A DNA stretch of 64,000 bases from Fagopyrum homotropicum (Eukaryota > Streptophyta > Magnoliopsida > Caryophyllales > Polygonaceae). The stretch is taken from the NCBI GenBank assembly GCA_033239125.1, contig BSWB01000002.1, forward strand, positions 87,416,560 to 87,480,559, read 5' to 3'. The notes beneath the pieces are model-generated. The model worked only from the letters and a program-made list of their open reading frames with translations. It did not search any database and was not told the DNA's origin. Below are positions 21,377-33,178 of this stretch, one piece after another. Every line of letters begins with the position of its first letter. Position 1 is the first letter of the stretch. The position numbers were made by a program, and so were the translations under genes.

Positions 21377-24300
21377 ATGTCCAGGTCCAAAAGTCCCAGC
21401 AAGTCGAGTAGCGAGACCGTCACGCCTGAGATGATCACTATATTGAAAAAATTGTCTGATTCCGTAGCTAACCTATCCAAACGAGTGGAGTCTATGGAAG
21501 CACGAACACCACCAGCCGGAACACCACCTTTAAGAGCTAACTACGAGTTTGGCGGTCCTTCACGTGTTACTAGAGAGCCGGATCAGCCGGATCAAGGTAA
21601 TGTACAGTCTAACGTCCTTCCTAATGCTTCTAACATGCCACCATTTGTTGATGATTTTCAGCGACGGAATGAAGCTCATTTTGAGGACCACACGTGGGAG
21701 GGTTACAATCGGCCATTCCAGCAGCCAAGGCAAGGACGAGATAACTTTCGGCCCTATCAGGAGCAAGACGGACTCGGAAAAGTCAAAATCAAAATTCCCG
21801 TCTTTGAAGGAAAGTGTGATCCCGACGTCTACACGGAGTGGGAAACTAAAGTTGAGCAAATCTGGTTGTGTCACAACTTTAGCGAGCCTAGGAAGGTTCA
21901 GCTAGCCGCTCTTGAGTTCCAAGGCTATGCTTTAGTATGGTGGGATCACGTAGTCAAAGAAAGAGTTCGAACCTTGGATCCTCAAATCAGCACATGGGAG
22001 CATATGAAGCACTAATGAGGGCTAGGTTCGTCCCACCTCACTATACCCGAGAGCTTCGACAACGGCTGGAAAATTTGAGACAAGGCTCACTTAGCGTTGA
22101 AGAAGCCTATACGAATATGCAAGTTGCTATGGTGAAGGCCAACGTTCTAGAGGATGAAGAAAACACTATGGCAAGGTACCTTCGTATTTTGAATTCTAAT
22201 TTGGCTAATGAGGTTGATATGTATCCATACAGCACCATGGAGCAATTACTACACTTGGCCATCAAGGTGGAAAGGAAGACTAAGGTGCGAAACCGGGAAT
22301 ACAAGCCACCTCCCGGGACGCCCAATGCTTGGAAAGCGCAAAGCAGCCGGCTGCATAGCCACGGCAGGGAGCAAGGCGTCCGGAAGGAGGAGAGGAAATC
22401 GGCACCTATAGGCCAAGAAGGGCAAAGAAGGTCTTCTACACCGTCCACTACACCACGATCCTTGAATGAGCCTTCAAGTGATCATCGAGGGAGTACTCCT
22501 ATCTCTAACTCTAGAACTAGGGACATTGTGTGTTTTAAATGCCAAGGTAGAGGTCACATGAGTAGAGAATGTCCTAATAGACGCACTTTGATCATAAATC
22601 ATCTAGGAGAGTATGAGAGTGAGGATGATGTGGAATTAGATGATGAAAATGCCTTAAATGATGACAATGAACAACATGAGAATGATGATTGTATTGAGTA
22701 TGAACAAGGTGAATCTTTGATAGCTAGGAGAACTTTGCATATCCAACTAACACCTTGTGAGGATAACCAACGTGAAAATCTGTTTCATACTAGGTGTAGC
22801 ATTAAAAGAAAAGTGTGTAATGTGATAATTGATGGAGGAAGTTGTTGCAACATAGCTAGCACTGAAATGGTAAACAAATTACAACTTCTTACATTTTATC
22901 ACCCTAGGCCATATAAACTACATTGAATGAATGAGTGTGGAGAACTTAAGGTCAATAAGCAAACTAAGGTCAATATAACATTAAGATCATATGAGGATGT
23001 TATTACATGTGATGTTGTGCCTATGAATGCTTGTCACTTGTTGCTTGGTCGTCCATGGCAATATGATAGGAAAGTTGTCCATGATGGGTTTTCTAACAAG
23101 TATAGCTTTGAGTATAAGGGTAAAACTTTAACACTTAAACCTATGACACCTTTACAAATAGCCGAGTACTATGAGAACAAGAGGGTAGAGCAAGGAACCC
23201 CTCCAAAGCCTAAGATCACACGGCCTAAGAGTAAAGAGAACAAAACCCATCAAACATTGTTAGTACAACCAACAAGTAGTTATCTTGAGTCTAGGAATGA
23301 ATATGTCACTAACTATGCTTCTATTGATGTGCTAATGATGAGTTTGTGTAAATCTCTAGTGAATGTGCCTCAAGACTCTACGAACCCACTTCCTAGATCT
23401 ATTCAGGGGCTGTTAGACGAATTTAGAGACGTTTTTCTTGAGGAGAATCCAGCCGGCTTGCCGCCCATTAGGGGATTTGAACACCAAATAGATTTAATAC
23501 CCGGAGCCACTCTTTCCAATAGGCCCGCCTATAGGATGAACCCTACGGAAGCCCAGGAAATTCAGAACCAAGTTCAAGCCTTGCTAGATAAGGGGTATGT
23601 GCGGGAAAGCCTTAGTCCTTGTGCCGTTCCCGTCCTGCTAGTACCCAAGAAGGATAATACTTGGAGAATGTGTATTGATTGTAGAGCAATCAATATCATT
23701 ACTATCAAGTATAGACACCCGATTCCCCGTTTAGATGATATGCTTGATGAGTTACATGGAGCTACCATTTTCACTAAGATTGACCTTAGGAGTGACTGCC
23801 ATCAAATTAGAATGAGGGAAGGGGATGAATGGAAAACAACTTTTAAAACCAAATTTGGACTCTATGAGTGGCTAGTAATGCCTTTTGGCTTAACTAACGC
23901 TCCTAGTACTTTCATGAGATTAATGAATCGTATTTTGAGACCTTATATTGGTTTATTTGTTGTAGTCTACTTTGATGACATTCTTATCTATAGTAAGACT
24001 TTAAAAGAGCATGAAAATCATTTGAGAGATGTGCTTGCTACATTGCGTATAGAATACTTGTATGCTAATATTCAGAAATGTGATTTCTATACTAACCGAG
24101 TGATTTTCCTTGGTTTTGTAGTAAGTGCCAATGGCTTGCAAGTGGATGAGGACAAGGTGAAAGCAATCAATGATTGGCCCACTCCTAGGACGGTTGGTGA
24201 CGTGAGGAGCTTCCATGGCTTAGCTACCTTCTATAGAAGGTTTGTGAGAGATTTTAGCACCATTGCAGCCCCACTCATGGCTTTGACCAAAAAGAAGGTT

Positions 24301-26334
24301 CCTTTTGAGTGGAATGAACCGCAGCAAAGAGCCTTTGAAGAGCTCAAAAGACACCTCACCCACGCACCACTACTAGCTCTACCGGACTTCACTAAACCCT
24401 TTGAGGTTGAATGCGACGCATCCGGCATTGGTATTGGTGGTGTCCTTATGCAAGAAGGTAAGCCTCTAGCTTTCTTTAGTGAAAAATTGAAAGGTGCATG
24501 CTTAAACTATTCCACTTATGACAAAGAATTGTATGCCTTGTTTAGAGTACTCAAAACATGGCAACATTACCTTTGGCCTCAAGAGTTTGTTTTGAAAACC
24601 GATCATGATTCACTTAGACACTTTAGGAGCCAAGATAAGCTAGATAGACGGCATGGTAGGTGGATGGAGTTCATAGAAACTTTTCCTTACATTATCGAGT
24701 ATAAGAAAGGAAAGGATAATGTCATAGCGGATGCATTGTCTAGGAGATACACCTTAATCACCACTTTGGATTCTAGGATGTTAGGTTTTACTTACATTAA
24801 AGAATTATATGTGGATGATGCTGAATTTGGGAAGATATTTCATAGATGCACTACTCAAGGCCCTTATGATAAGTACTTTGTGTTTGAAGGTTTCTTGTTT
24901 AAAGTGGATAAGATTTGCATACCTAGATGTTCCCTTAGGATCTTATTGGTGGAAGAAGCCCATAAAGGAGGTTTAATGGGGCATTTTGGGAGGGACAAAA
25001 CTTATCACATGTTGCAAACTCACTTTTATTGGTCTCATATGTTAAGGGATGTAGAACACATGCTTAAGAGGTGCATTGAATGTCTTAAGGCCAAAGCTAG
25101 GGTACAACCCCACGGGCTGTATACGCCCTTACCGACGCCTAATGGCCCTTGGGAGGACATAAGTATGGATTTCATTGTTGGACTACCTAGGACTAAGAAA
25201 GGAAGAGATTCCATTTTTGTGGTAGTAGATAGATTCTCTAAAATGGCACATTTTATTCCATGTCATAAAACTGAAGATGCATATAATGTTGCTAATCTTT
25301 TCTTTAAGGAAATAGTGAGATTGCATGGAATACCTAAAACTATTGTTAGTGATAGGGATGTCAAGTTTTTGAGTTTCTTTTGGAAGACACTTTGGGGAAA
25401 AATGGGCACTAGATTACTATTCTCGACCTCTAGTCATCCCCAAACAGATGGGCAAACGGAAGTTACCAATAGGACCCTAACGACCCTCCTTAGAACCATG
25501 TTGAAAGATAACTTAAAAGAATGGGAAGACATGTTACCACATATTGAGTTTGCTTATAATCGCACCATGCATTCTTCCACTTCGTTATCACCTTTCAAAT
25601 GTGTTTATGGATTTAACCCTTTAACTCCTTTGGACTTATTACCGATTCCTCGAAAGGATCGAGTAGCTTTTGATGCTTTGGAACAGGTGGACTACATTAA
25701 GGAACTTCATGCTAAGACCAAGGCTGCACTTGACAAGAAAGGCGTTGAAACTGCAGCTCGGAATAACAAAGGACGTCGGAAAATGGTTTTCCAGCCCGGC
25801 GACTTAGTTTGGCTACATCTAAGGAAAGATCGGTTTCCAACAAAACGTCATTCCAAGCTAGCACCACGAGGAGATGGACCATTCAAAGTCTTACACCGGA
25901 TTAATGACAATGCATATGTGTTGGACTTACCGGAAGAATATGGAGTTAGCACCACTTTTAATGTAGGAGATTTGAGCCCCTATGAAGGAGATTCGGAACA
26001 AGATGAAAATTCGGGGTTGAATTCTTTCCAAGAAGGAGTGGATGATGTAGGACCATCACATGGAAGCTATCAAGGTCCCATTACTAGAGCAAGAGCTAAG
26101 GAGATCCAAGAAGATATGTCAAGGGAAGTGCTATTGCTAGACACAATGCGTGAACCATTTAATTTCCATACATCATGTGTTAATCTTTTGGTGAATGTAG
26201 GAGCAAGCGAACCAAGCAAGGAGACCATGCCGACGTACTCACTTCCCATGCAGCTCGAGGAGACCATGCAGGCTGTTGCTCACGTACAATGCAGCCTAGG
26301 AGAGGAGGCTGTTGCTCACGCCAATGCAGCCTAA
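21377..26334 (+). pseudogene. CRM-B gag-pol polyprotein, copy B2 (two lesions)
   Basis: Start ATG at 21377 (MSRSKSPSKSSSE). Gag: coiled N-terminal part, then the retrotransposon capsid region (WWDHVVKERV...RQRLENLRQGS). A 1-base deletion near 22008 shifts the frame. Zinc knuckle CX2CX4HX4C at 22531-22572. Protease IIDGGS with Asp at 22831. TGA at 22924-22926 replaces a Trp codon. From 22927 there are 1135 open codons: protease end; RT with YFDD at residues 348-351 of this segment; RNase H Asp 497; integrase HHCC region about 675-720; DD35E at D748, D809, E845; SH3-like tail; CR-type motif TRARAKEIQE. Residues from about 1040 are encoded by the 3' LTR. Stop TAA at 26334. SDCHQIRM replaces the SGYHQIRM of the other copies in RT. 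Confidence 0.94.
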
Positions 26335-27267
26335 GAGGAGGCTGTTGCCCACGTCCAATGCAGCCCAGGAGAGGAGATGTTGATCACGTCCAAAGCAGCC
26401 CACGAGGATAGCCTGCTGCTCACATCCAAGGCAGCCCAAGAGGGGAGGCAAGCAAACACGTCCAAGGCAGTCTAAGAGGGTAGGCTGCTGCTCACATCTA
26501 AAACAGCCCAAAAAGGCAGCCAGCTGATCACGTTTAAAGAGGTCCAAGAGAGTAACAATTCAGCCCATTCGGATCATCATTTGGGCTCTTTAAACACATC
26601 CAAATCACTCATTTATCTGTTGAACAATGCAGCCCATTCGGATAGCCCATTTGGCTCCTTAAAAACGTTAAAAACGTCCAGCTTGCACTCCAAGGATAAG
26701 TTTGAATAATTCAGCCTATTTCCATGCTGATTAGTGGTTTTGTTAGGTTGTTAGCTACATTAGAGGAAGTTCTCTTATTACCACCTTCCCACTAATGTTT
26801 TCAGCTTTCTTTTCTTTATTTTTGTCTAGATAAAAGAGTCTATTTATATAACCTCTTTAGCTGCAGATTAATTACGTTATTCCCAATTGCTTAGAATTAC
26901 ATTTGTAATCATTTCATAAAATCAATCAAAGAACAAGAGAGTTTTTGGTTGGCATTGCTGTTGTTGCTTGGCTGAGCTTGTTTGTGTCAAACCGCCTTCG
27001 GATTGGTGCTTCGAGCCTTCACGAGTCCCTCTTTGTGCTAGTCCAGCCGGAGCTAGTGTAAAGTTGTATTGGAGACGGGTCTAGAGCATTCACGATTGGG
27101 GTTTTGACTCTTCAGCCTTGGTTCCTTCGTTGACTCTCTTTGGTTCTTCTCTCACCCTCCTGCGCCATTCATCACCTACGTCCATTCCGCATTCTGAAAT
27201 TGCTTCATTCAGCCTGTTTCGAGATCATTGTGCCTAGATCGACTCAATCACGGATAATCCCGTATCA
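26043..27267 (+). mobile_element. 3' LTR of B2
   Basis: 1225 bp, TGATGTAGG to CGTATCA, after purine tract AAGAAGGAGTGGA. Eight repeat units at about 26270-26560; two units carry in-frame TAA (the pol stop at 26332-26334 and another near 26473). A TATA region near 26840-26850 lies between AAAGAG (26833-26838) and CTCTTT (26853-26858). Confidence 0.93.
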
Positions 27268-27272
27268 CAGAG

Positions 27273-28093
27273 GCTTCCTTAGTCACGTTAATGACGATTC
27301 CCGATGGCTTGGACGTGGAAGGGAGACCATGCACACGTGATTTGGAGCCATGCAAGAGCAAAGAAGAGACACTTGTTCCGGAATTGCAAGAAATGGAAGA
27401 TTGAGGCTTTTGGAGCTTCTTTTGTATTTTATATCATCTTTTGATATAAAATGAAAGACTTTTTTTATAACCTTTAGGTTCAAAACATTTTAAGGGTTAT
27501 TTTTATTTGTTTTAGTTGTTTTATTTGTTTTATTGTCTTTTTGACAAATGTTTTTCCTTTTTTAGATAGGAGGCTTTCTAGGCATATAAAAAGCCTCCCT
27601 TAGCTTCTTTCCAAATTAGATAGATTTTAGCAAAACTTAATAAACCGTCTCTTTGAGAGCTTTTGTTCCTATACAGAAAATTCAATCAATAAAGTGAGCC
27701 ATTAATTGAATTGTTGTGAACCCCTGCTAGATTGTTCTTGTGTGTGTTAATCTCTTTAGAGATTGGTGCTACTAGTCAATACTAGTCCCTCCTTGTGCTT
27801 GTCTCCATTGAAGGCTTGTGTAAGGTTATAGAAGAAAGGGTTGAAGGCATCATGTTGCTTGGGTTTTGATCAATCTGATCAAGGTTCTTGTAAGGGAGTC
27901 GTTTGGTTCTTTTGGATCTACTTTTACCAAACATTCCACGTTCCATTTCATTCTCTTTCTTCCCTTTTGTCCAACGTTGTTTCTGGTTCTAAACAATCTG
28001 ATTTTGTGTGCCATTTGTCAAGGAAAACGTCCATTGTTGGTCTTCAAGGATTCCCAATCTAGATCTAGTCATTTGCGGCCCCAACCCGCATCA
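27273..28093 (+). mobile_element. CRM-E 3' LTR, part 2
   Basis: Continuation after B2. The first about 140 bases complete the pol-tail frame (stop near 27411). A TATA box (TATAAA, 27585-27590) sits between 9-base arms GGAGGCTTT (27569-27577) and AAAGCCTCC (27590-27598). A U5 stem AATCTC-TTTA-GAGATT lies at 27749-27764. Ends CCCGCATCA. Total rebuilt LTR length about 973 bp. Confidence 0.88.
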
Positions 28094-28816
28094 CACTTGT
28101 TCCGGAATTGCAAGAAATGGAAGATTGAGGCTTTTGGAGCTTCTTTTGTATTTTATATCATCTTTTGATATAAAATGAAAGATTTTTTATAACCTTTAGG
28201 TTCAAAACATTTTAAGGGTTATTTTTATTTGTTTTAGTTGTTTCATTTGTTTTATTGTCTTTTTGACAAATGTTTTTCCTTTTTTTAGATAGGAGGCATT
28301 CTAGGCATATAAAAAGCCTCCCTTAGCTTCTTTCCAGATTACATAGATTTTAGCAAAACTTGATAAACCGTCTCTTTGAGAGCTTTTGTTCCTATTCAGA
28401 AAATTCAATCAATAAAGTGAGCCATTGATTGAATTGTTGTGAATCCCTGCTAGATTGTTCTTGTGTGTGTTAATCTCTTTAGAGATTGGTGCTACTAGTC
28501 AATACTAGTCCCTCCTTGTGCTTGTCTCCATTGAAGGCTTGTGTAAGGTTATAGAAGAAAGGGTTGAAGGCATCATCTTGCTTGGGTTTTGATAAATCTG
28601 ATCAAGGTTCTTGTAAGGGAGTCGTTTGGTTCTTTTGGATCTACTTCTACCAAACATTCCACGTTCCATTTCATTCTCTTTCTTCCCTTTTGTCCAACAT
28701 CATTTCTAGTTCTAAACAATCTGATTTTGTGTGCCATTTGTCAAGGAAAACGTCCATTGTTGGTCTTCAAGGATTCCCAATCTAGATCTAGTCATTTGCG
28801 GCCCCAACCCGCATCA
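28094..28816 (+). mobile_element. Tandem partial second copy of the CRM-E LTR
   Basis: Repeats 27370-28093 with a few percent of differences, starting at CACTTGTTCCGG directly after the first copy's terminal CA. Keeps the TATA stem as GGAGGC (28292-28297) and GCCTCC (28316-28321), and the U5 stem at 28472-28487. No internal sequence lies between the two copies. Confidence 0.88.
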
Positions 28817-28933
28817 GACCATGGTTAGGAAAAGAGCATCCATCTCAGCTTGATGTTTAGCTTGCGCTCTTGTGGAGTCCCTTGAGGTGGTGAAGATGGA
28901 GTTAGGTCATATGATCCTTCATCATTTGTGCTG
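28817..28933 (-). mobile_element. CRM-A-like LTR start, minus strand, 117 bp
   Basis: Minus strand starts exactly at TGATGAAGGATC (28933) and encodes the usual pol-tail start (DEGSYDLTPSSPPQGT); a frameshift follows. Truncated at 28817 against the CRM-E LTR. It interrupts the third ORF of ATH-beta. Confidence 0.8.
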
Positions 28934-29178
28934 GTTGAAGACGAAGTGTCCTTTATATACTTCCACATAAATTTCGAAAACCACGGGCTTGGTTTCTGGC
29001 CTGGCCGTGGTTTTTTCTTATTTTTGTTCTCGACATGGTTTTTACGGGCTAAATTAGCAAAGCACGGCCGTGGTTTCCTATTTTTACCCGTGGAATCTCC
29101 TTTTACGTTCTTAATTGACAATTCCGACTTTGTTCTTGCATTCTTGCATTTTTTTGGAGGTTTCCTAGTTCCTGTCAT
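28934..29178 (-). pseudogene. ATH-beta third ORF, N-terminal fragment
   Basis: Starts at ATG 29178 (MTGTRKPPKKCKNARTKSEL), about 150 bases after the integrase stop, in the env-like position. 81 codons, very Lys/Arg/Pro rich, then cut by the CRM-A-like LTR start. The DNA contains several CCACGG-type motifs, so its KPRP/PRP residues are partly a by-product of that repeat. No similarity seen to the ORF-1 start at 12940. Confidence 0.5.
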
Positions 29179-29335
29179 CGAAAGACACAAGAAAACCGGG
29201 AACGAATCAACGAAAACGACAAACAAACTATCTACGCTAATCTAAGGAAAAAGGGGGAAATAAAGGAATACCTTGGGTTGCCTCGCAAGAAGCGCTTTGT
29301 TTAAAATCCATAGCTAGACCAATCCTTTTTGCTGC
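29179..29335 (-). other. Integrase to third-ORF spacer, ATH-beta
   Basis: Contains on the minus strand GCGCTTCTTGCGAGGCAACC (about 29278-29297), from memory similar to a sequence often present after integrase in Athila/Tat elements. No ORF. Might hold a splice acceptor for the third ORF; not demonstrated. Confidence 0.4.
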
Positions 29336-30114
29336 TCAAGTGAGGAGGATAGGTGCAATCCCCTCAATCTGACTCTCCGGTATGTACTTCTTGAGTCGTT
29401 TGCCGTTGACCTTGAAAGTTCCGCATTGTTCACCCCATACTTCAACTGCACCATGGGGAAAAACATGTTTAATTACAAGCGGTCCAGTCCAACGAGACTT
29501 CAACTTACCGGGAAATAGACGAAGTTGGGAGTTGAAGAGAAGGACAAGATCTCCTTCTTTCAAATCCTTCGGGATGATGTGCTTGTCATGCCACTTCTAC
29601 GTCTTTTCTTTGTATATATGTGCATTCTCATATGCATTCAAGAGGATTTCTTCTAGCTCATTAATGTCAAGAAGGCGTTTCTCTCCAGCCTCCTTGATGT
29701 CAAAGTTCAGCCACTTAGTCGCCCAATAAGCCTTGTGCTCTAACTCAACGGAAAGATGACAAGACTTCTCATACACAGGATTGTATGGTGTAGTGTCAAT
29801 GGGAGTCTTGAAAGTTGTCATGTATGCCCAAAGTGCATCATCGAACTTTTGTGACCAATCTTTCGTCGTTTTAGAGACAATTTTCTCTAGAATGGCCTTG
29901 ACCTCTCTATTGAATATCTCAACTTGCCCGCTGGTTTGAGGTTGATAGGGAGTGGCGATCTTGTGAGTCACCACATACTTGGCTAGTATAGTTTCAAATT
30001 TACGGGTTGTGAAGTACGTTCCTCCATCACTAATGATCGTTCGGGGCATCCCAAACCTTGGGAAGATCGTTCTATTAAAGAACTTCACTACCACCATAGC
30101 ATCATTAGTGGGAG
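29336..30114 (-). pseudogene. ATH-beta integrase, C-terminal half
   Basis: Joins viral DNA to the host chromosome in intact relatives. Residues after the solo LTR: TNDAMVVVKFF, second catalytic Asp in IISDGG, Glu in TSGQVEIFNREV, then the C-terminal domain (LKEGDLVLLFNS, KLKSRWTGP, TFKVNGKRLKKY). A TAG at 29597-29599 splits core and tail. The first Asp lies upstream of the solo LTR. Stop at 29336. Confidence 0.88.
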
Positions 30115-30920
30115 TGATACGGGGATTAGCCGCGAAGAACGGATCTAGACGAGCAACCTGTTTTCGGGAATAAAAGAAAACAAAATTCAGCAACAATTAT
30201 GAAGGGAAAACGTGCAAAGCAATAAGGGAAACGAAATGGAAAAGAGGAGCCGAAAGGAACAAACGATAGAACCCTTGGATTCGATGATCCAAGAACCAAA
30301 CCGATGACGATTCGACCCCGCTTCTTACAACTTCACACAATCGATCTAGAATTATCGAAGGCACGAAGAGGTTGCTTCGATTCGACTTGTAGCACCAACC
30401 CGAAGGAGATTGACACACACAAGAACGAGAAAACTATGCTAACACCACAATTCTCACAAGACAAGAGGCTAAACTCAAAGGGGTTCAATTTGGCACTTAG
30501 GCAATGTGTTTAACGTTTTCTACCTCAAAAAGGAAGAGAAAAAGGCTTATATACAACCTAGCCTTCTCTCCTAAAAATAGAAAGGAAAATAAAAACAATA
30601 ATTACAAATTAGAGTGTTTTAAATAAATCCATAAAATAGACTAATTCTAGGCTTTATTTAACACTCTCTAACTAGCTTCTCACGCCAGCCATGCACATGC
30701 ACACATGAAGCTCTCCTATGCTCCATTCAACTTCTTCTTGGCTGGTCCAATGTGGCTAAGCATCATGACGGGCCTTGGACTCATTGGAGGTGAGCTTGGG
30801 TGAGCTTCTTGAACCATGGTTAGGAAGATAGCATCCATCTCCGCTTGGCGTTTGGCTTGAGCTCTTGTTAGGGCTCCTTGTGGTGTTGAAGATGGAACCG
30901 GCTCGGATGACCCTTCATCA
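30115..30920 (-). mobile_element. CRM-A solo LTR with GGGAG target duplication
   Basis: 806 bp, minus strand TGATGAAGGGTC to ...CCCCGTATCA, flanked by GGGAG at 30110-30114 and 30921-30925. Removing it with one GGGAG rejoins the integrase frame exactly (EAVASP to TNDA). Probably left by LTR-LTR recombination of a full element. The first about 205 bases encode the pol tail to a TAG near 30716. The TATA box lies in a stem AAGGCT (30542-30547) / AGCCTT (30560-30565) that extends with a bulge. Confidence 0.96.
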
Positions 30921-31827
30921 GGGAGAAGCAACCGCTTCAACCCATCTTGAAATGTAGTCTATAGCCAGAAGTACATATTGGTTACCGCAAGAAGATGGGA
31001 ATGATGTCGTAAAGTCCACACCCCATAGAAATGTTTCCTGTTCTTTGACAAGCATCGCAACAAGAAACAAACCGTTGCACGTCCTTAAATAAAGTAGGCC
31101 AAAAGAAACCGGACTGCAATACCTTGGCACAAGTCTTGTGAGAACTAGCATGTCCTCCACAAGGTAGAGAATGGCAATGTCGGATGATGCTATCAACTTT
31201 GTCTTCCGGTATACACCTTCTAATGATGCCATCAGGACCTCTTTTGAAGAGTAGAGGTTCATTCCAAAAATATTGCCGGACATCCTTGAAAAACTTCTTC
31301 CTTTGAACGTAGGATAGTCCGAGAGGTATTTTCTGACAAACCAAATAATTTACAAAATCAGCAAACCATGGTTCGTTACCTCTAGAAATGTGATGGAGAC
31401 ATTCTCCCATCATATACAGTTGATCGTCAAGGAACGAGTCATCAATGGGTATGTCGTCCTTTATGATGTGAGGAAGGCAACTTAGGTGATCCGCCACGGA
31501 GTTCTTAGATACATTCTTGTCCCGGATCTCCAGATGGAACTCTTGGAGGAGAAGAATCCACCTAATCAACCGTGATTTTGTGTCGTTCTTGGTGAGCAAA
31601 TACCGTATGGCTGTGTGGTCGGTGTAGACAATCACCTTCGCTCCTACAAGATAAGAACAAAATTTCTCAAAAGCATATACAACTACAAGTAATTCCTTCT
31701 CTGTAGTGGCGTAGTTTCGTTGAGTGTCATCTAGCGTCTTGCTAGCATAATAGATGGTGTGAGTACGTCCATCTTTCTTTTGTCCGAGTACCGCTCCTAC
31801 AGCCATGTCACATGCATCGCACATCAC
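30921..31827 (-). pseudogene. ATH-beta RNase H and integrase N-terminal part
   Basis: RNase H starts CDACDMAVGAVLGQ (31827 downward) with TEKELLVVVYAFEKF and the YTDHTA catalytic region. Integrase zinc-binding HHCC follows (HCHSLPCGGHASSHKT ... CCDACQ). A frameshift near 31045 moves the core start (GVDF, then NQYVLLAIDYISRWVEAVA) to another frame, ending at the solo LTR. Confidence 0.9.
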
Positions 31828-32956
31828 CTCGAATGGAAGGGTCCGATCCGGAGGTTGAATAATGGGTGCTCAGATTAACGCTTCCTTGATCCTGTAAAAG
31901 GCATCTACACATTCCTTCGAATGTTCAAAGACTCCTTCATTAGTAGGTTAGTCAATGGCTTAGAAATCGTAGAAAAGTCTTTAATGAACCTTCTATAAAA
32001 TCCAGCATAGCCAAGAAAACTTCTTACCCCCTTTACCGATGATGTATGAGGTAGCTTTTCAATCGTCTCAATCTATCTTGGCTCTATCAACCTCAATACC
32101 ATGATTCGAGACCAAGTGACCTAAAACAATTCCTTCGGTTATCATAAAATGACACTTTTCCCAGTTTAACACATTGTTAGTGACTTCACAACGCTGTAGA
32201 ACCAAGGAAAGGTTAGCAAGACAACTGTCAAAACAAGAACCATAAACGGAGAAGTCGTCCATGAAAACCTCCACGATGTTTTCGATATACTCAAAAAATA
32301 TCGCCATCATACAGCTTTGGAAGTTGACTGGAGCGTTACACAAGCCGGACGACATTCTCCTATAAGCGAACGTACCCCAATGGCACGTGAATGTGGTCTT
32401 CTCCACGTCGTCTAGGTGGATGGAAATCTGAAAGAAACCTTTCAAGCATTTGGTCAATAAAGGGTAAAGGAAAGTGATCCTTCCTAGTGGCAACATTCAG
32501 CTTACTATAGTCAATGCACACACGCCATCCTGTGACAGTTCTAGTGGGGATTAACTCGTTGTATTTGTTAGTCACAACGGTCATTCCCCCTTTTATTGGA
32601 ACAACGTGGACGGGGCTCACCCACTTGCTATCGGATATGGGAAAGAGGATACCTGCATCAAGAAGTTTGAGGACTTACTTCTTCACAACCTCTTTCAAGA
32701 TCGGATTTAACCGTCATTGAGGTTCACGTGAAGGCTTGTGGTCATCCTCCATCAATATTTTATGCATGCACAATGAAGGTTTGATAGCTACTTGATCAGC
32801 AGTTGTATATCCTATGGCCTTCTTATGTAATTTCAGCACATTCATAAGCCTAGCATGCTCATCATCAGTTAAGGTAGCACTAACTATGACCGGATATGTA
32901 GAGTTTGGTCCTAGAAAATCGTACCTTAAGTGTGTAGGAAGAGGCTTCAACTCCAA
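31828..32956 (-). pseudogene. ATH-beta reverse transcriptase, frameshifted
   Basis: Pieces in several frames: the pre-RT start (LKPLPTHLRYDFLG, KPSLCMHKILMEDDHKPSRE) at 32956-32714; palm region (TRTVTGWRVCIDYSKLN, RKDHFPLPFIDQMLERF) at 32620-32360; VFMDDFSVYG catalytic motif near 32255. At least two frameshifts, and decayed sequence between RT and RNase H (31828-32067). Collinear with the ATH-alpha RT. Confidence 0.88.
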
Positions 32957-33178
32957 TGTTGGTTGTGCCTTCGTTGGTGTGTTGATGCCCTCCTAGGTGT
33001 CCAAGTTCCCAAGGGTGTAGAAGAGGTAGAAGAATGTCCAAGAGTGTTTTCAAGAAGAGGAGAAGAAGTCTCAGAAATTCCAGGTTCCATGGTCCCACTG
33101 GTGGTCCCATGGCCGTGGTTTCTCCGTGGTGGCAATTGACTGGTGGTTCCACGGAGTAATTAATTAAATTAATTATTT
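32957..33178 (-). repeat. Protease-RT linker with CCACGG/CCATGG motifs
   Basis: Spacer between protease and RT. About 33080-33215 holds CCATGG, CCATGGCCGTGG (33108-33119), CCGTGG, CCACGG, and just beyond GGCCGTGG, plus an AATTAATTAA tract at 33157-33176. The same motif family occurs in the ATH-beta LTRs. Position matches the AAATCG-motif linker of ATH-alpha. Confidence 0.65.

Larger units (their letters stand above)
19637..27267 (+). mobile_element. CRM-B copy B2, near-complete, with 5-bp target duplication
   Basis: Two LTRs, primer site, gag-pol and polypurine tract all in order, flanked by CAGAG at 19632-19636 and 27268-27272. By eye the LTRs differ at roughly 2% of aligned positions, plus a deletion of about 106 bp in the 5' LTR. 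It sits inside the pol-tail part of a CRM-E LTR. Confidence 0.95.

Noticed and set aside
28825..29226. A 133-codon ORF as one protein
   Set aside because: A chimaera: its last third is the start of a CRM-A-like LTR; only 28934-29178 belongs to the Athila third ORF.
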